A stretch of DNA of 64,000 bases, taken from Gammaproteobacteria bacterium (GTDB lineage Bacteria; Pseudomonadota; Gammaproteobacteria; Berkiellales; Berkiellaceae). Each line of letters starts with the position of its first letter. Within the stretch, counting starts at the first letter, position 1. A program made the translations under genes and the position numbers. The DNA lies in the NCBI GenBank assembly GCA_016191245.1, contig JACPOY010000015.1:1-64000 (forward strand), in the 5' to 3' direction. The notes under the pieces were generated by a model that saw only the letters and a program-made list of their open reading frames with translations, was not told where the DNA came from and did no database searches. Shown here in pieces: positions 16,390 through 26,629 of this stretch.

Positions 16390-17127
16390 TTAAACAAAAT
16401 TCCAGACTAGAGATAATTTTAAAGACTGTGTTCGTGTATGCATTTGTGTAATAAAAAATGGTGTTGGATTTGGACTTACCATTATGCCGGATGCTTCAAG
16501 AGACTTTCCCTTTGAATGATAATTATATTCAAATCGTAAAGAAGCGTTACTGCAAAATAATGGTGTCTCAGTACCTACACCCACTAAATAACGATATACC
16601 CAATGCTCATTATGTAAAGCAACAGCAAAAGGAAAAACTGTGCTATCACCAGAAATATCAACATCTAAACTATCTTTACTGCCTTCTGCGCCTAATCGAA
16701 GATAAGGAATAAAATAAGGTGCCATTTCATATGCCATTCTGCCTGATATCGCTATGACGGCATCGCGAGAGTAATTTGCACGCACTCCCCAACTAAATAA
16801 ACGGGCAACGTCAGGGAATACAAATGCTTGTTCTTCATCGATATCTTGCGAATCGACACTAACCTCGGCTCCCCAAGTCCAACCACAATTTTTAAGTTGG
16901 TAACCTGCAAGCACTCCCCATATAGCGCCAGTATCACTATAGTGATCATCCCAGTCGGTTTGTGCAACAAGAGGGAGAGCCGTGTATAGCATAGAAATAT
17001 CTACATCTCCCCGACGCTCAGCATAACCACCTGAAACACCAAGTAACCAATTACCCTGCCAACCTGCATAGCTATTATTTGCTGCTAGTAAAACGATGGC
17101 GCCAAATACATATCGCCAATTTTTCAT
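16390..17127 (-). CDS. Outer-membrane beta-barrel protein, array member 5
   Basis: A 245-residue paralogue with a signal peptide ending NNSYA, then GWQGNWLLGVSGGYAERRGD. It shares AGYQLKNCGWTWGAEVSVDS, IPYLRLGAEGSKDSLDV and LRFEYNYHSKGKSLEASG with the others and is closest to member 4 in its C-terminal strands. It is flanked by a hairpin repeat downstream and by the terminator of member 6 upstream, so members may be transcribed separately. The function is unknown. Confidence 0.85.
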   Translation of the reverse strand: MKNWRYVFGAIVLLAANNSYAGWQGNWLLGVSGGYAERRGDVDISMLYTALPLVAQTDWDDHYSDTGAIWGVLAGYQLKNCGWTWGAEVSVDSQDIDEEQAFVFPDVARLFSWGVRANYSRDAVIAISGRMAYEMAPYFIPYLRLGAEGSKDSLDVDISGDSTVFPFAVALHNEHWVYRYLVGVGTETPLFCSNASLRFEYNYHSKGKSLEASGIMVSPNPTPFFITQMHTRTQSLKLSLVWNFV

Positions 17128-17139
17128 ACACTAACTCCA

Positions 17140-17175
17140 AAAAAAAAGCGCCAAGTTGATTTCTCAAGTTGGCGC
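17140..17175 (-). terminator. Rho-independent terminator after barrel member 6
   Basis: GCGCCAA and TTGGCGC pair at the ends of 17148-17175, with a further TTGA/TCAA pairing around a TTTC loop and one G-G mismatch. On the minus strand the hairpin is followed by an unbroken T run (complement of 17147 to 17140). It lies 24 bases past the stop codon of the gene at 17200. Confidence 0.83.
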
Positions 17176-17199
17176 CATGACTTTCCGTTCAAAACGATA

Positions 17200-18312
17200 T
17201 TACATAAAGTTCCATACCCAAGCAATTTTACCAATATGAGATTCAGGGTAACGGAATTTATGATTACCAATCACTGGGAAGGCGTGATCATCGATAATAA
17301 CACTTTCGGTTTTCACGAAATTGTATTCAAATCGAATGGTTGATGCACCAATGTAAGTTGGGAATTCAGCCCCAATACCGGCCACAATACCATAAACATC
17401 TTTAGTTTTTGAGCTGTAATCAGGGAAGAAATTGGCTAATCCTCCGACAGCAGCTCCAACTGGTGCTGGTGCGCCAGCTGTTATCACAGCCCCAGTAAAT
17501 GATTGGTAACTTACCTCATCACGACTTAATTGCGCACCTAAACGCAGGTAAGGCATAAAAAATGGGGTCACAAAATAACCTGCGCGGCCTGTGATGGCAT
17601 AAATATCACCACGGTCGTAGAGCACCGTGCCATAAATTGGCACATTGGTTGTTGCTTCGGTCCAAGCAAACTGACGATCTTTCTCAAAACTATCGAAATC
17701 GACATTTGCTTCAGCGCCGAACATCCAACGCTTATAATGCCATTGCCAACCTGCTAATAAACCAAATAACACGCCTTGATCAGTTATTTTCTTACTTTGA
17801 TCAACATAAATTGGCATGATGGCATTATTTGCAAATAATGGACCCGCTGCAACAACCAAAGAATTTGGCGCCGGTCTGGTATATCGTGTAATAAAATCTT
17901 CTTTTTGTGCCGCATAGCCCAAAGAACCACCTAATAAGAAGTTCCAGGTTGGTGCCGCAGCATAATGACGGTCATGATCATAAACATGATGATGTTTGTG
18001 GTGATGATGACGATGATGCTTTCTGTGATGTTTACGAGCACGATGCTTCTTATGCTTTGTCTTCACAGGAGCCTCAGCTGTAACAGCTGGCTCATCTTGA
18101 ACTGACTTTACTGCTTCTGCCGGCTGTGCAGCTTTCGCTGATGGCGCCGCTTTAGCAGATGGTACAGCTTGAGTTTGAGTTTGTGTTTGTGTTGTTGTAA
18201 CTGTTTGTTGAACAGTTTTCTTCGTTGTTTGTGCGTCTGCAGCATAAACAGCGCCGGCTAGAAAAGTAGCCGCGGATAAAGCGGAAAGTGCCAAAACGGA
18301 TTTCATACGCAT
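17200..18312 (-). CDS. Outer-membrane beta-barrel protein with long His/Lys-rich linker, array member 6
   Basis: At 370 residues this is the longest and first-transcribed member. The signal peptide ends GAVYA. Residues about 25-85 are a Thr/Gln- and Ala/Pro-rich linker, followed at about 85-117 by a dense cluster of His, Lys and Arg (for example HHRKHHRHHHHKHHH), then the barrel starting WNFLLGGSLGYAAQKEDF. The barrel blocks WMFGAEANVDFDS, MPYLRLGAQLSRDEVS and STIRFEYNFVKTE are conserved. The basic His cluster could bind metal ions or polyanions such as LPS or peptidoglycan; that is inference. AAGGATGATTTCCC supplies the ribosome site. It has its own terminator. Confidence 0.83.
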   Translation of the reverse strand: MRMKSVLALSALSAATFLAGAVYAADAQTTKKTVQQTVTTTQTQTQTQAVPSAKAAPSAKAAQPAEAVKSVQDEPAVTAEAPVKTKHKKHRARKHHRKHHRHHHHKHHHVYDHDRHYAAAPTWNFLLGGSLGYAAQKEDFITRYTRPAPNSLVVAAGPLFANNAIMPIYVDQSKKITDQGVLFGLLAGWQWHYKRWMFGAEANVDFDSFEKDRQFAWTEATTNVPIYGTVLYDRGDIYAITGRAGYFVTPFFMPYLRLGAQLSRDEVSYQSFTGAVITAGAPAPVGAAVGGLANFFPDYSSKTKDVYGIVAGIGAEFPTYIGASTIRFEYNFVKTESVIIDDHAFPVIGNHKFRYPESHIGKIAWVWNFM

Positions 18313-18544
18313 GGGAAATCATCCTTAATAACCATGAAACTTTTTTATTTAAGTTATCAAGTTTATTTTGTTAACATGCTATCCACTGTTAGAAACCAAA
18401 CAGCTTCAAGCACAGCTCCTTAGCCTTTAAAAGGCTTGTAAGCCATATTAACTCAAAATAAATTTAATGCCAAACACACTAATGCACATCTTCACTTAGT
18501 CGCCGGCCGAGATCAAGCATCACAGCCATCATTAAGCACACAAA
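18313..18544. other. Intergenic region between gcvPB and the barrel array
   Basis: These 232 bases hold the leader and presumably the promoter of barrel member 6, and the 3' end of the gcv operon. No convincing gene or strong terminator is seen; AGCCTTT-AAAAGGCT near 18422-18435 could form a small hairpin. Confidence 0.4.
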
Positions 18545-20005
18545 TCATTTTTTATTTTTCCAAATTAATTCGAGCTCTCTTGCTGCTTTCACTTCATCCA
18601 ACCGTTTGCAAGGTAATCGACTTGGGGCACTGCGTATTTTCTCAGGTTCCTGAATGATGCCTTGTTTAATTTTTTGCATTGCTCGAATAAACTCATCTAA
18701 AGTTTGCTTAGACTCTGTTTCGGTGGGTTCAATCAATAAACATTCAGGCACAAGCAATGGAAAATATGTTGTCGGCGCATAGAATCCCTCATCCAATATG
18801 CTTTTCGCCACATCCATCGCGCTCACATTGGATTTCTTTTTTTCATTAGCCAAAGTAATAATAAATTCATGTGCGGCAAGTCGCTCTGGATACGCCAAGT
18901 CATAACCACTCTTTTTTAATTTCGCCATTAAATAATTTGCATTTAATGTTGAGAAATCACCAACACGCTTTAAGCCTTGTTCCCCGAATAATCTAATATA
19001 AATGTAAGCGCGCAATAGTATGCCTACATTTCCCATAAATGCTGATAAGCGGCCAATAGATTTGGGACAATCTTTGGTATTTAACCAATCATATGTTTCA
19101 ATATTTTCAGGTGTTTTTTTGCCTATCATTGGAATCGGTAAATAATCACGCAGTCTTTCATTGGCAGCTAAGGGTCCACAACCTGGACCTCCACCGCCAT
19201 GCGGGGTTGCAAATGTTTTATGCATGTTCATATGCATCACATCAAATCCCATGTCACCTGGACGCACTTTCCCTAAAATAGCATTCAGATTTGCACCATC
19301 GTAATAAAGTAATCCTCCAGCTTCATGAACCATTTTAGCCACTTCAATAATATTTCTTTCAAATACGCCTAAAGTGGATGGATTGGTAAGCATGATACCT
19401 GCTGTTTTAGGGCCCACTAATTTTTTAAGCGCAGCCAAGTCAATATCACCCGTTGCTAAAGTCGGCACCTCTTTTACTTGAAATCCGCACATCGCTGCCG
19501 TTGCAGGGTTTGTACCATGAGCCGTATCTGGTACCAACATCTCAAGACGTTCAAAATCACCTTTATCTCGATGATAGGCACGGATCATTGCACAACCTGC
19601 AAATTCTCCTTGCGCACCAGCCATAGGGGTAAGTGAAACTGCGCTCATTCCTGTGATCTCTTTAAGATAATCTTGCAGCTCATATAAACATTGCATGACA
19701 CCTTGAGAAAATTGAGGTAGCGTCAAAGGATGATGGTTAATAAAATTATCAAGCATGGCAGCATGCTGTACTCCACGAGGGTTATATTTCATGGTGCATG
19801 AGCCCAAAGGATAAAAATGCGTATCAATACAATAATTTTTTTGTGAAAGTCGAGTAAAGTGGCGCACGACTTCTAATTCTGATAATTCTGGCAAACAAGG
19901 GACATCTTCTCGCAATAAAGCTTTATCAATAGCACAGGTAGTAGTTTCCGAGGGTATTTGCGAAAAGGCACTGCGTCCTGGTTGGCTTTTTTCAAATATG
20001 AGCAT
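18545..20005 (-). CDS. gcvPB: Glycine dehydrogenase (decarboxylating) subunit 2
   Basis: PLP-binding half of the split P-protein of the glycine cleavage system; with GcvPA it decarboxylates glycine and loads the aminomethyl group on the GcvH lipoyl arm. The PLP lysine is in [19 protein letters not shown]. The ATG at 20005 with AGGA seven bases upstream gives 486 residues; it overlaps the end of gcvPA by 14 bases, so translation is probably coupled. It is the last gene of the long ygfB-to-gcvPB block. Confidence 0.97.
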   Translation of the reverse strand: MLIFEKSQPGRSAFSQIPSETTTCAIDKALLREDVPCLPELSELEVVRHFTRLSQKNYCIDTHFYPLGSCTMKYNPRGVQHAAMLDNFINHHPLTLPQFSQGVMQCLYELQDYLKEITGMSAVSLTPMAGAQGEFAGCAMIRAYHRDKGDFERLEMLVPDTAHGTNPATAAMCGFQVKEVPTLATGDIDLAALKKLVGPKTAGIMLTNPSTLGVFERNIIEVAKMVHEAGGLLYYDGANLNAILGKVRPGDMGFDVMHMNMHKTFATPHGGGGPGCGPLAANERLRDYLPIPMIGKKTPENIETYDWLNTKDCPKSIGRLSAFMGNVGILLRAYIYIRLFGEQGLKRVGDFSTLNANYLMAKLKKSGYDLAYPERLAAHEFIITLANEKKKSNVSAMDVAKSILDEGFYAPTTYFPLLVPECLLIEPTETESKQTLDEFIRAMQKIKQGIIQEPEKIRSAPSRLPCKRLDEVKAARELELIWKNKK

Positions 20006-21374
20006 GATTTTTTCCTGAATCAATAATTTCTTTTAATGTCGCAACATACTCAAAAATATCTTCAACTGTTTTGGTTTCTGTAACACATACTAATAAAACA
20101 TTTTCTAATTCTGGAAAATCCACACCCAGTGCATAACCGCATGCAATACCCTGTTTTTGCATGTTAAGGACAACTTCATGGGCAGGAATGGGTAAGGTAA
20201 TCGCTATTTCATGGAAATGATTCGTGTCAAAAAGAGGCCCAATACCAATTTTTTTCAATTCAGCAATCAATAGTTTCGTACGCTGATGACAGATTTTCGC
20301 AACTTGCAGTAAACCCTTAGGACCTAATAAGCTCATATATATTGTTGCTGCTGTCACCAATAAGCCTTGATTGGTACAAATATTTGATGTGGCTTTTTCG
20401 CGTCGTATATGTTGTTCTCTTGCTTGTAAGGTTAAGGTAAAACCAATTTTGCCATCACTATCTTGTGTTTTTCCCACTAATCTTCCTGGCAATTGCCGAA
20501 CATGTTCCATTTTGCAACATAAAAATCCAACATAAGGTCCACCTGAGGCTAATGGGATCCCTAATGGCTGACCTTCGCCACAAGCAATTTCGGCCCCCTT
20601 ATTTCCCCATTGACCTGGTGGTTTTAACCATGCCATCGCTATAGGGTTGACCACACCTATTACGATGGCATTCATTGAATGTGCCCAATCCGTTAAAGCG
20701 TTCACATCCTCAAGACAACCAAAAAAATTGGGTTGAGGGATCACTAAAATAGTACAATTTCCATGTGATTCTCTGACATTATTTAAAACATCAATAGCCA
20801 TTAATCCTTTTTCATTAAAGGGAATAAAAACAATTTCAAAGTCATGCAAAAATAAAGTCGTTTTTAATACTTGGGCATACAATGGATTCAATGAGGTCGG
20901 AAGCCATATAGAGATTTTTTTTGCATTTTTCTGAATACGACAAGCCATTAAAACCGCTTCAAGCAAGCTTGTTGCACCATCGTATAAAGAAGCATTGGAT
21001 ACTTCCATTGCCATTAACGAGGCCATCATGGTTTGATATTCAAATAAAAGCTGTAAAGTTCCCTGGCTCGCTTCAGCTTGGTAAGGGGTATACGCCGTAA
21101 GGTTTTCACCGCGCATCGTAATGTCCCACACAACCCGAGGAATATGGTGCTGATAACTGCCAGCGCCAATAAAGCATTTCCCCGTCAGAGTGTTTGCAGC
21201 ACGCTCACCCATCAGCCTATTGACTTGCATCTCGTTTAATCCCGAGGGGATCCCAGGAAGGGAATCAATAAGCAAGGATGCCGGGATTTCAGCAAATAAA
21301 TCTTTTATTTGGGAAACACCTATTGTTGATAACATTTCTTGAATGTCATCTTCAGTATGAGGAATAAATGGCAT
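19992..21374 (-). CDS. gcvPA: Glycine dehydrogenase (decarboxylating) subunit 1
   Basis: The 460-residue N-terminal-type subunit of split P-protein, PLP-fold but lacking the PLP lysine. Conserved segments are [15 protein letters not shown] at the start, [15 protein letters not shown], and [20 protein letters not shown]. The split PA/PB form is known from Legionella and Coxiella, while E. coli has one fused GcvP. It lies nine bases after gcvH and overlaps gcvPB. Confidence 0.97.
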   Translation of the reverse strand: MPFIPHTEDDIQEMLSTIGVSQIKDLFAEIPASLLIDSLPGIPSGLNEMQVNRLMGERAANTLTGKCFIGAGSYQHHIPRVVWDITMRGENLTAYTPYQAEASQGTLQLLFEYQTMMASLMAMEVSNASLYDGATSLLEAVLMACRIQKNAKKISIWLPTSLNPLYAQVLKTTLFLHDFEIVFIPFNEKGLMAIDVLNNVRESHGNCTILVIPQPNFFGCLEDVNALTDWAHSMNAIVIGVVNPIAMAWLKPPGQWGNKGAEIACGEGQPLGIPLASGGPYVGFLCCKMEHVRQLPGRLVGKTQDSDGKIGFTLTLQAREQHIRREKATSNICTNQGLLVTAATIYMSLLGPKGLLQVAKICHQRTKLLIAELKKIGIGPLFDTNHFHEIAITLPIPAHEVVLNMQKQGIACGYALGVDFPELENVLLVCVTETKTVEDIFEYVATLKEIIDSGKNHAHI

Positions 21375-21383
21375 ATGTTTTAA

Positions 21384-21779
21384 TTACGCTCCGTCAGCTT
21401 CTATCTTGTCTGCATATTCATCTGCGTCCATGAGTTCATCCCATTCATCAACATCGTCAGGACGTACTTTAATAAACCATCCTTCATGATAAGGATCTTG
21501 GTTGATTAAAGCAGGTTGCGCAGCAAGCTGCTCGTTCACCGCCACCACTTCACCTGATAACGGACTATATAAATCAGAAGCTGCTTTTACCGATTCAATG
21601 ACTCCAAATTCTTCACCGCTATGAATTTGGATCCCGACTTCAGGTAATTCTATAAAAACGACATCGCCCAATAATTTTTGTGCATGATGTGTTATCCCTA
21701 TGGTAATGAGATCTTCTTCATCTTTTGCAGCCCATTCATGAGACTTTGTATATTTTAACTCAGTTGGAATATCTGACAT
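21384..21779 (-). CDS. gcvH: Glycine cleavage system H protein
   Basis: Lipoyl carrier that shuttles the aminomethyl group between P, T and L proteins. The 131 residues from [16 protein letters not shown] contain the lipoylated lysine in [18 protein letters not shown] and the usual [10 protein letters not shown] segment after it. The ATG at 21779 is chosen over a TTG four codons upstream because homologues start there. It lies 15 bases after gcvT. Confidence 0.97.
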   Translation of the reverse strand: MSDIPTELKYTKSHEWAAKDEEDLITIGITHHAQKLLGDVVFIELPEVGIQIHSGEEFGVIESVKAASDLYSPLSGEVVAVNEQLAAQPALINQDPYHEGWFIKVRPDDVDEWDELMDADEYADKIEADGA

Positions 21780-21794
21780 AAAAAACCCCAATAA

Positions 21795-22898
21795 TTAACT
21801 TAATGAAAAATTTGCTATACCCTTTTTAACAAAAGGAGGTTTAATCATTTTAACTGGTATTCTCTTTCCTCTGATATCTATGCTAAAAGAAGAAAAATCA
21901 CCCATTGGTATACGTGCCAATCCTATGCTGCAACCTAAAGTAGGCGAAAAGCCGCCACTTGTTAGCGTTCCCTGTAACTCTTGATGGTTGTTATCTTCTA
22001 GATAAACATCCATGCCAGCTCGGCAAACTGCTTTTGCCAACATAATAACTCCTACCAGCTGACGTTTTACTCCACTTTTGATCTGTTGCTGCAAAGCTTC
22101 TTTGCCAATAAATTCCCTATCCTTATCTGTCCAATCTACTGTCCAGCCGACATTTGATTCTAATGGTGTAACTGAATCATCCATGTCCATGCCATACAAA
22201 TTAAAGCCTGCTTCAAGACGTAAGCTATCTCTTGCTCCAAGGCCTGCAGGCGAAATACCATTGGCTATTACATTTTCCCAAAAAACCTGCACTTGACTCT
22301 GTGGCAATATGATTTCTGCACCATCCTCTCCAGTGTAACCGGTCCGCGCTACCAACCAGTCTTGAATTTCAATTGCAGAAAATGGCTTTAGCTCCATCGT
22401 GGCTTCATTTTGTGCCTGATTAAACACCTGGCGAATTTTTTCCCAAGCACAAGGTCCTTGAATTGCTAAAATAGCCAAATCGCGACGTGGTTGTAGTTTG
22501 ATGGCATAGGATGCCGATTGTTGCTGTAACCAAGCAAGATCTTTTTCATCGGTTGCAGCATTCACCACCAAACGATAATGCGAATCGCTTAAACAATAAA
22601 CAATTAAATCATCAAGAATTCCGGCGGTGTGATTGAGCATACAACTATACAGCGCTTTGGTTGGTATAAGTTTACCAACATCATTGGCTAATACTTTGCG
22701 TAAAAAGACAAGTGCATCATTGCCTGTAATATCAATCACTGCCATATGAGACACGTCAAAAACTGCCGCATCTTTGCGTACACTTTCATGCTCTTTGATT
22801 TGCGAACCATAATGTAAAGGCATTAACCAGCCGGCAAAATCGATAATTTTTGCGCCTAGCTTAAGATGCTGTTCATATAATGATGTGGTTTTTGGCAT
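21795..22898 (-). CDS. gcvT: Glycine cleavage T protein (aminomethyltransferase)
   Basis: Transfers the methylene group from GcvH-bound aminomethyl to tetrahydrofolate and releases ammonia. The start MPKTTSLYEQHLKLGAKII at 22898, with AGGAA six bases upstream, gives 367 residues. The folate site segments FDVSHMAVIDITG, RTGYTGEDGAEI and GLGARDSLRLEAGFNLYG are present. The start lies 26 bases inside the end of ubiI, so it is translationally coupled to the ubiquinone genes. Confidence 0.97.
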   Translation of the reverse strand: MPKTTSLYEQHLKLGAKIIDFAGWLMPLHYGSQIKEHESVRKDAAVFDVSHMAVIDITGNDALVFLRKVLANDVGKLIPTKALYSCMLNHTAGILDDLIVYCLSDSHYRLVVNAATDEKDLAWLQQQSASYAIKLQPRRDLAILAIQGPCAWEKIRQVFNQAQNEATMELKPFSAIEIQDWLVARTGYTGEDGAEIILPQSQVQVFWENVIANGISPAGLGARDSLRLEAGFNLYGMDMDDSVTPLESNVGWTVDWTDKDREFIGKEALQQQIKSGVKRQLVGVIMLAKAVCRAGMDVYLEDNNHQELQGTLTSGGFSPTLGCSIGLARIPMGDFSSFSIDIRGKRIPVKMIKPPFVKKGIANFSLS

Positions 22899-24144
22899 GT
22901 GAATTCCTTTCACTGATTCCTTTCGCTAAAGAAGGTATTGGCCCCATTGTTCCTAGCGCCAGTTTAGCAAATATTTGCTTCAAAAAGCTCTGTTTATTGA
23001 CCCAATTCAATCCTATGTTGCGTGCTCGCTGCAAAATCGTTGATGATGAGCCAAAACCTTGTTTGAATAACTCCATTGTCCAAATCATCATTTGATTATG
23101 CCATTTACGTTGACGCTCGTATTTTTTCAATACCGATAATGATCCAAGATCACGATGGCTTGTCTTGGCTGCTGCTACAACCTCTACTAATGAAGCAACA
23201 TCAAGTAAGCCTAAATTGACACCCTGACCTGCCAAAGGATGTAAAGTATGCGCTGCATCCCCAATTAAAACACTTCTCGCCATGACATATTGATTCGCAT
23301 GATGAGTACGCAAAGGAAAGATAAAGCGCTCACCTATTAATCTCATCTCACCCATCACGCCATTGATTTCTCGTTGTAAGATAAAGGCAAAATCACTTGA
23401 AGAAGCCGCCATTAATGTTGATGCTTCCTCTTTTGAAGAGGTCCATACTATGGAACTTTGAAAAGGGTGTGCAAGAGGTAATAATGCTAAAGGTCCGCTC
23501 GGCGCAAAACGTTGATATGCGGTATGATAATGTGACTGTGTTCCTTCAACGGTTGCAACAATCGCCGATTGATGATAATCCCAACCTGCAGTCGAGATCT
23601 GGCAAAGTTCTCGCAGCTTAGAATTTGCACCATCAGCTCCAATCACCAATTGGGCTTTTATCAACGTATTACTTGTTAAAGAAACTTCTACTTCATCCAT
23701 GAGAAAATTTACATTTTCAATCTTAGTGCCAGTAAATATCTGAATGTTTTTTTGTTGCAGAACATTTTGCCATAACGCACTCAAAATAACGCGTTGTTCA
23801 ATGATGTAGCCTAAGTTTTTTTCAAAAAAATCCATTGCTGAAAATTCAATCCTACCATCCATCACATTATCCCACACTTTCATGTGTTGATAAGGACACA
23901 GTCTAGATGATTGAATGATGGTCCACGCCCCGAGTCTATCAAGAAAATGCTCTGACGCTCTCGTGATAGCCACCACTTTGGAATCAAATGGATCTGTTGG
24001 GAGAGGCAAATCTTGCATCGGATGAGATTGTGCTTCAATAAGAGCTAGGCGAATTCCTCTTTGTGCTAAAGCAAGAGCACAAGATAGGCCAACAATACCA
24101 GCGCCAGTAATCACAACATCATAAGTAGTATCATTTTGCATCAT
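22873..24144 (-). CDS. ubiI: UbiI/VisC-type FAD-dependent ubiquinone hydroxylase
   Basis: A 423-residue flavin monooxygenase of the UbiH/UbiI/UbiF family that hydroxylates the ubiquinone ring. FAD-binding motifs: DVVITGAGIVGLSCALALAQ at the N-terminus, VIGADGANSKLRE in the middle and IGDAAHTLHPLAGQGVNLG near residue 300. It is assigned as UbiI rather than UbiH from its place after ubiH and next to gcvT, the same order as E. coli visC (ubiI). Its ATG overlaps the ubiH stop as TAATG. Confidence 0.9.
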   Translation of the reverse strand: MMQNDTTYDVVITGAGIVGLSCALALAQRGIRLALIEAQSHPMQDLPLPTDPFDSKVVAITRASEHFLDRLGAWTIIQSSRLCPYQHMKVWDNVMDGRIEFSAMDFFEKNLGYIIEQRVILSALWQNVLQQKNIQIFTGTKIENVNFLMDEVEVSLTSNTLIKAQLVIGADGANSKLRELCQISTAGWDYHQSAIVATVEGTQSHYHTAYQRFAPSGPLALLPLAHPFQSSIVWTSSKEEASTLMAASSSDFAFILQREINGVMGEMRLIGERFIFPLRTHHANQYVMARSVLIGDAAHTLHPLAGQGVNLGLLDVASLVEVVAAAKTSHRDLGSLSVLKKYERQRKWHNQMMIWTMELFKQGFGSSSTILQRARNIGLNWVNKQSFLKQIFAKLALGTMGPIPSLAKGISERNSHAKNHIII

Positions 24145-25304
24145 TATATGCCCATTCCAAAAGCAGTAAATCTTCGCTTTAAAGGTCCCAGACTATCAAA
24201 CAATGTCAGTCCAAGTGCACGCAACCAAGTAGGAATGGGTCCCCCGGACATAAAGCGTGCAATTTTATCTGTGATAAATATCACGCGTTCTTGATCATGT
24301 TTACGGGCTTGCAAATAGCTTTCTAAAAAGTCAACACTGCCAATATCGCAATGCATTTTTGCTTTACGTATTTGACTTCTTATTTGCCAAATATCACGTA
24401 AGCTTAAATTGAGACCTTGCGCAGCAATAGGATGCAAGCTGTGGGCAGCATTACCCATTAATAGAAATCTTGCACTCATTTGATTTGTGGCCAATTGCAT
24501 TTTCAGAGGAAAGCACCACCTTTTTCCACATGCTATTGGTTTTCCAATGCGAGCCCCTAATTGATGCTGACATTCACGTAAAAAAGAATCATCATCAAGA
24601 TTGACTAATGATTGCGCTTGCATCTCATCGACCGTCCACACGCATGTAGCCAATGATTGTTGCCAAGGTAGTAAAGCAATAGCGCCTTTAGGTAAAAAAC
24701 GCTCATAAGCAATATTATGATGTCCTTTTTCAATATGAAGATTGGTCATCACAGCAAAATGATCATAATCTGTTTGCTGGCATGAAATCTGTTGCTCTTG
24801 TCTTAGCTGAGAAGTCATACCATCTGCGGCAATAAGTAATTTACAGGAAATCTTCTCTGCCATATCAGACACGCTAATATGCCAAGCATCTTGCCTTGCT
24901 TCACGAGAAAGAACGGTTGCCGGACGCAAAATATCAACATATGTTAGACCCTGTAATGTCTCTTCAAGCGCTTGTTCTAATTCCTGTGTTCCTACAACAT
25001 AGCCCAAAGAAGGGAGTTCTTGATCTTCGGCTGTTAGTTTTGAAGAACCATATTGGCCCTTCACCGTCACTAATACTTCTTGAATAGAGATAGGATCCTT
25101 GATTTTCTCCCATACCCCTAGCATGGAATAAATACGGTGGCTGGCAAAAGATAATGCTATTGTACGTGCATTGATATCATCTTGAATTTTGCCTGGTACT
25201 TTTTGTTCTATTAAGAGTGTTTTATAGTTTGATTGCCCCAAAACGATTGCAAGGCTCAATCCTACTGCTCCTCCCCCAACAATGACACAATCGTATTGCA
25301 ACAT
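24144..25304 (-). CDS. ubiH: UbiH-type FAD-dependent ubiquinone hydroxylase
   Basis: A 386-residue paralogue of the following gene. FAD motifs are CVIVGGGAVGLSLAIVLGQ, LIAADGMTSQLRQE and MGNAAHSLHPIAAQGLNLSL; the G-N-A-A form instead of G-D-A-A is also recalled in E. coli UbiH. It acts on the ubiquinone ring in a membrane-associated complex. It lies two bases after pepP and overlaps ubiI by one base, so the block is tightly coupled. Confidence 0.92.
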   Translation of the reverse strand: MLQYDCVIVGGGAVGLSLAIVLGQSNYKTLLIEQKVPGKIQDDINARTIALSFASHRIYSMLGVWEKIKDPISIQEVLVTVKGQYGSSKLTAEDQELPSLGYVVGTQELEQALEETLQGLTYVDILRPATVLSREARQDAWHISVSDMAEKISCKLLIAADGMTSQLRQEQQISCQQTDYDHFAVMTNLHIEKGHHNIAYERFLPKGAIALLPWQQSLATCVWTVDEMQAQSLVNLDDDSFLRECQHQLGARIGKPIACGKRWCFPLKMQLATNQMSARFLLMGNAAHSLHPIAAQGLNLSLRDIWQIRSQIRKAKMHCDIGSVDFLESYLQARKHDQERVIFITDKIARFMSGGPIPTWLRALGLTLFDSLGPLKRRFTAFGMGI

Positions 25305-25306
25305 GT

Positions 25307-26617
25307 TTACCTGCTCTTCATCAGCTTTTCTATCTCGGCTGGTGTTTTGACAACATCTTTTGTTAATACATCAAAGCCTTGCTTTGTGACGACAATGTCA
25401 TCTTCTATACGAACGCCAATTCCACGCCATTTTTCTTCAACATTCAGATTATTCTCAGAAATATAAAGACCTGGCTCAATGGTAAACACCATTCCCGGTT
25501 TTAGATGGCGCCAGGTGCCTTGCATTTTATACTCACCCACATCATGCACATCCATTCCTAACCAATGACCGCTATTGTGCATATAAAAAGGAAAATAGGC
25601 TTTTTCCTCTATCAGTGTTTTCACCTCTCCTTGCAAAATTTTTAAATCGACCAAACCTTGTACTAAAATATTCAAAATGGTTTGTTGCGCGTTATCCCAA
25701 GGCGTGTTCGGTGCTACTTGCTCAATTGCCGCAGTTTGTGAGGCAAGTACTAATTCATAAATAGATTGCTGTTCTTTTGTAAATTTACCATTTGCCGGGA
25801 ATGTTCGAGTAATATCTGCTGCATAATATTGATATTCAGCACCTGCATCAATAAGAACAAGATCATTATTTTTGATTTGTGCTGTATTACGAGTGTAATG
25901 CAATGTGCAAGCATTATTCCCTGTTGCAACAATAGAAGAGTAAGCAGGATAACGGCTGCCATGACGATAAAACTCTTGCAACAAAATAGCTTCTAACTCA
26001 TATTCAAACATGCCAACCTGACATTGCTGCATCGCTTTCATATGTGCATGCGCTGACATTTCGCATGCTTTTCGCATCAATTGCAATTCGTCGTCGCTCT
26101 TAATCAATCGATTCTCATCTAATATGACTCTTAAATCGATATACTGATGAGGAACAACAACGCCCTGACGAACTTTTTTGCTCAAGGTTTGAATTGATAA
26201 AAATATTTTTCTTTCAAAATCTTTGTCGGTATTGATGAGATAATAAACAATCGATGTGCCTTTAAATAATTCTGGTAATTTTACTTTGACATCATCAATC
26301 GAAAACGCAAAACTTGCGCCAAATTTTTCAACCGCATCTTGCAATCCTACGCGTGGCCCTGTCCATTGTTCTGCTTGAGGATCTTTGTCCTGACAAAATA
26401 AAATAAACTGACACTCACCTTGCTTCTTAATAAATACCGCTATACTGGCACTTTCTTCAAAACCAGTAAGATAGTAAAAATGACTATTTTGTCTATAGGG
26501 ATATTCCGTATCACTATTTCGATATTGCATAGGGGCCGCACAAATAAGCGCAATACTATTATCTGCCATTTGGTTAAAAAGTGCTTGATGACGATTTGCG
26601 ATGATGGGGTTTTGCAT
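25307..26617 (-). CDS. pepP: Xaa-Pro aminopeptidase P
   Basis: Cytosolic metallopeptidase that removes an N-terminal residue preceding proline. The 436 residues contain the N-terminal creatinase-like domain and the pita-bread catalytic domain with all five metal ligands: the two Asp in LIDAGAEYQYYAADITRTFP, His in HNSGHWLGMDVHD, Glu in TIEPGLYI and Glu in GVRIEDDIVV. It is placed between ygfB and ubiH, the same order as in E. coli. Confidence 0.97.
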   Translation of the reverse strand: MQNPIIANRHQALFNQMADNSIALICAAPMQYRNSDTEYPYRQNSHFYYLTGFEESASIAVFIKKQGECQFILFCQDKDPQAEQWTGPRVGLQDAVEKFGASFAFSIDDVKVKLPELFKGTSIVYYLINTDKDFERKIFLSIQTLSKKVRQGVVVPHQYIDLRVILDENRLIKSDDELQLMRKACEMSAHAHMKAMQQCQVGMFEYELEAILLQEFYRHGSRYPAYSSIVATGNNACTLHYTRNTAQIKNNDLVLIDAGAEYQYYAADITRTFPANGKFTKEQQSIYELVLASQTAAIEQVAPNTPWDNAQQTILNILVQGLVDLKILQGEVKTLIEEKAYFPFYMHNSGHWLGMDVHDVGEYKMQGTWRHLKPGMVFTIEPGLYISENNLNVEEKWRGIGVRIEDDIVVTKQGFDVLTKDVVKTPAEIEKLMKSR

Positions 26618-26629
26618 CCCTTTTATCCT

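Noticed and set aside
21792..22900. Glycine riboswitch before gcvT
   Set aside because: gcvT starts inside the end of ubiI, leaving no leader; no riboswitch-like leader is seen before ygfB either.
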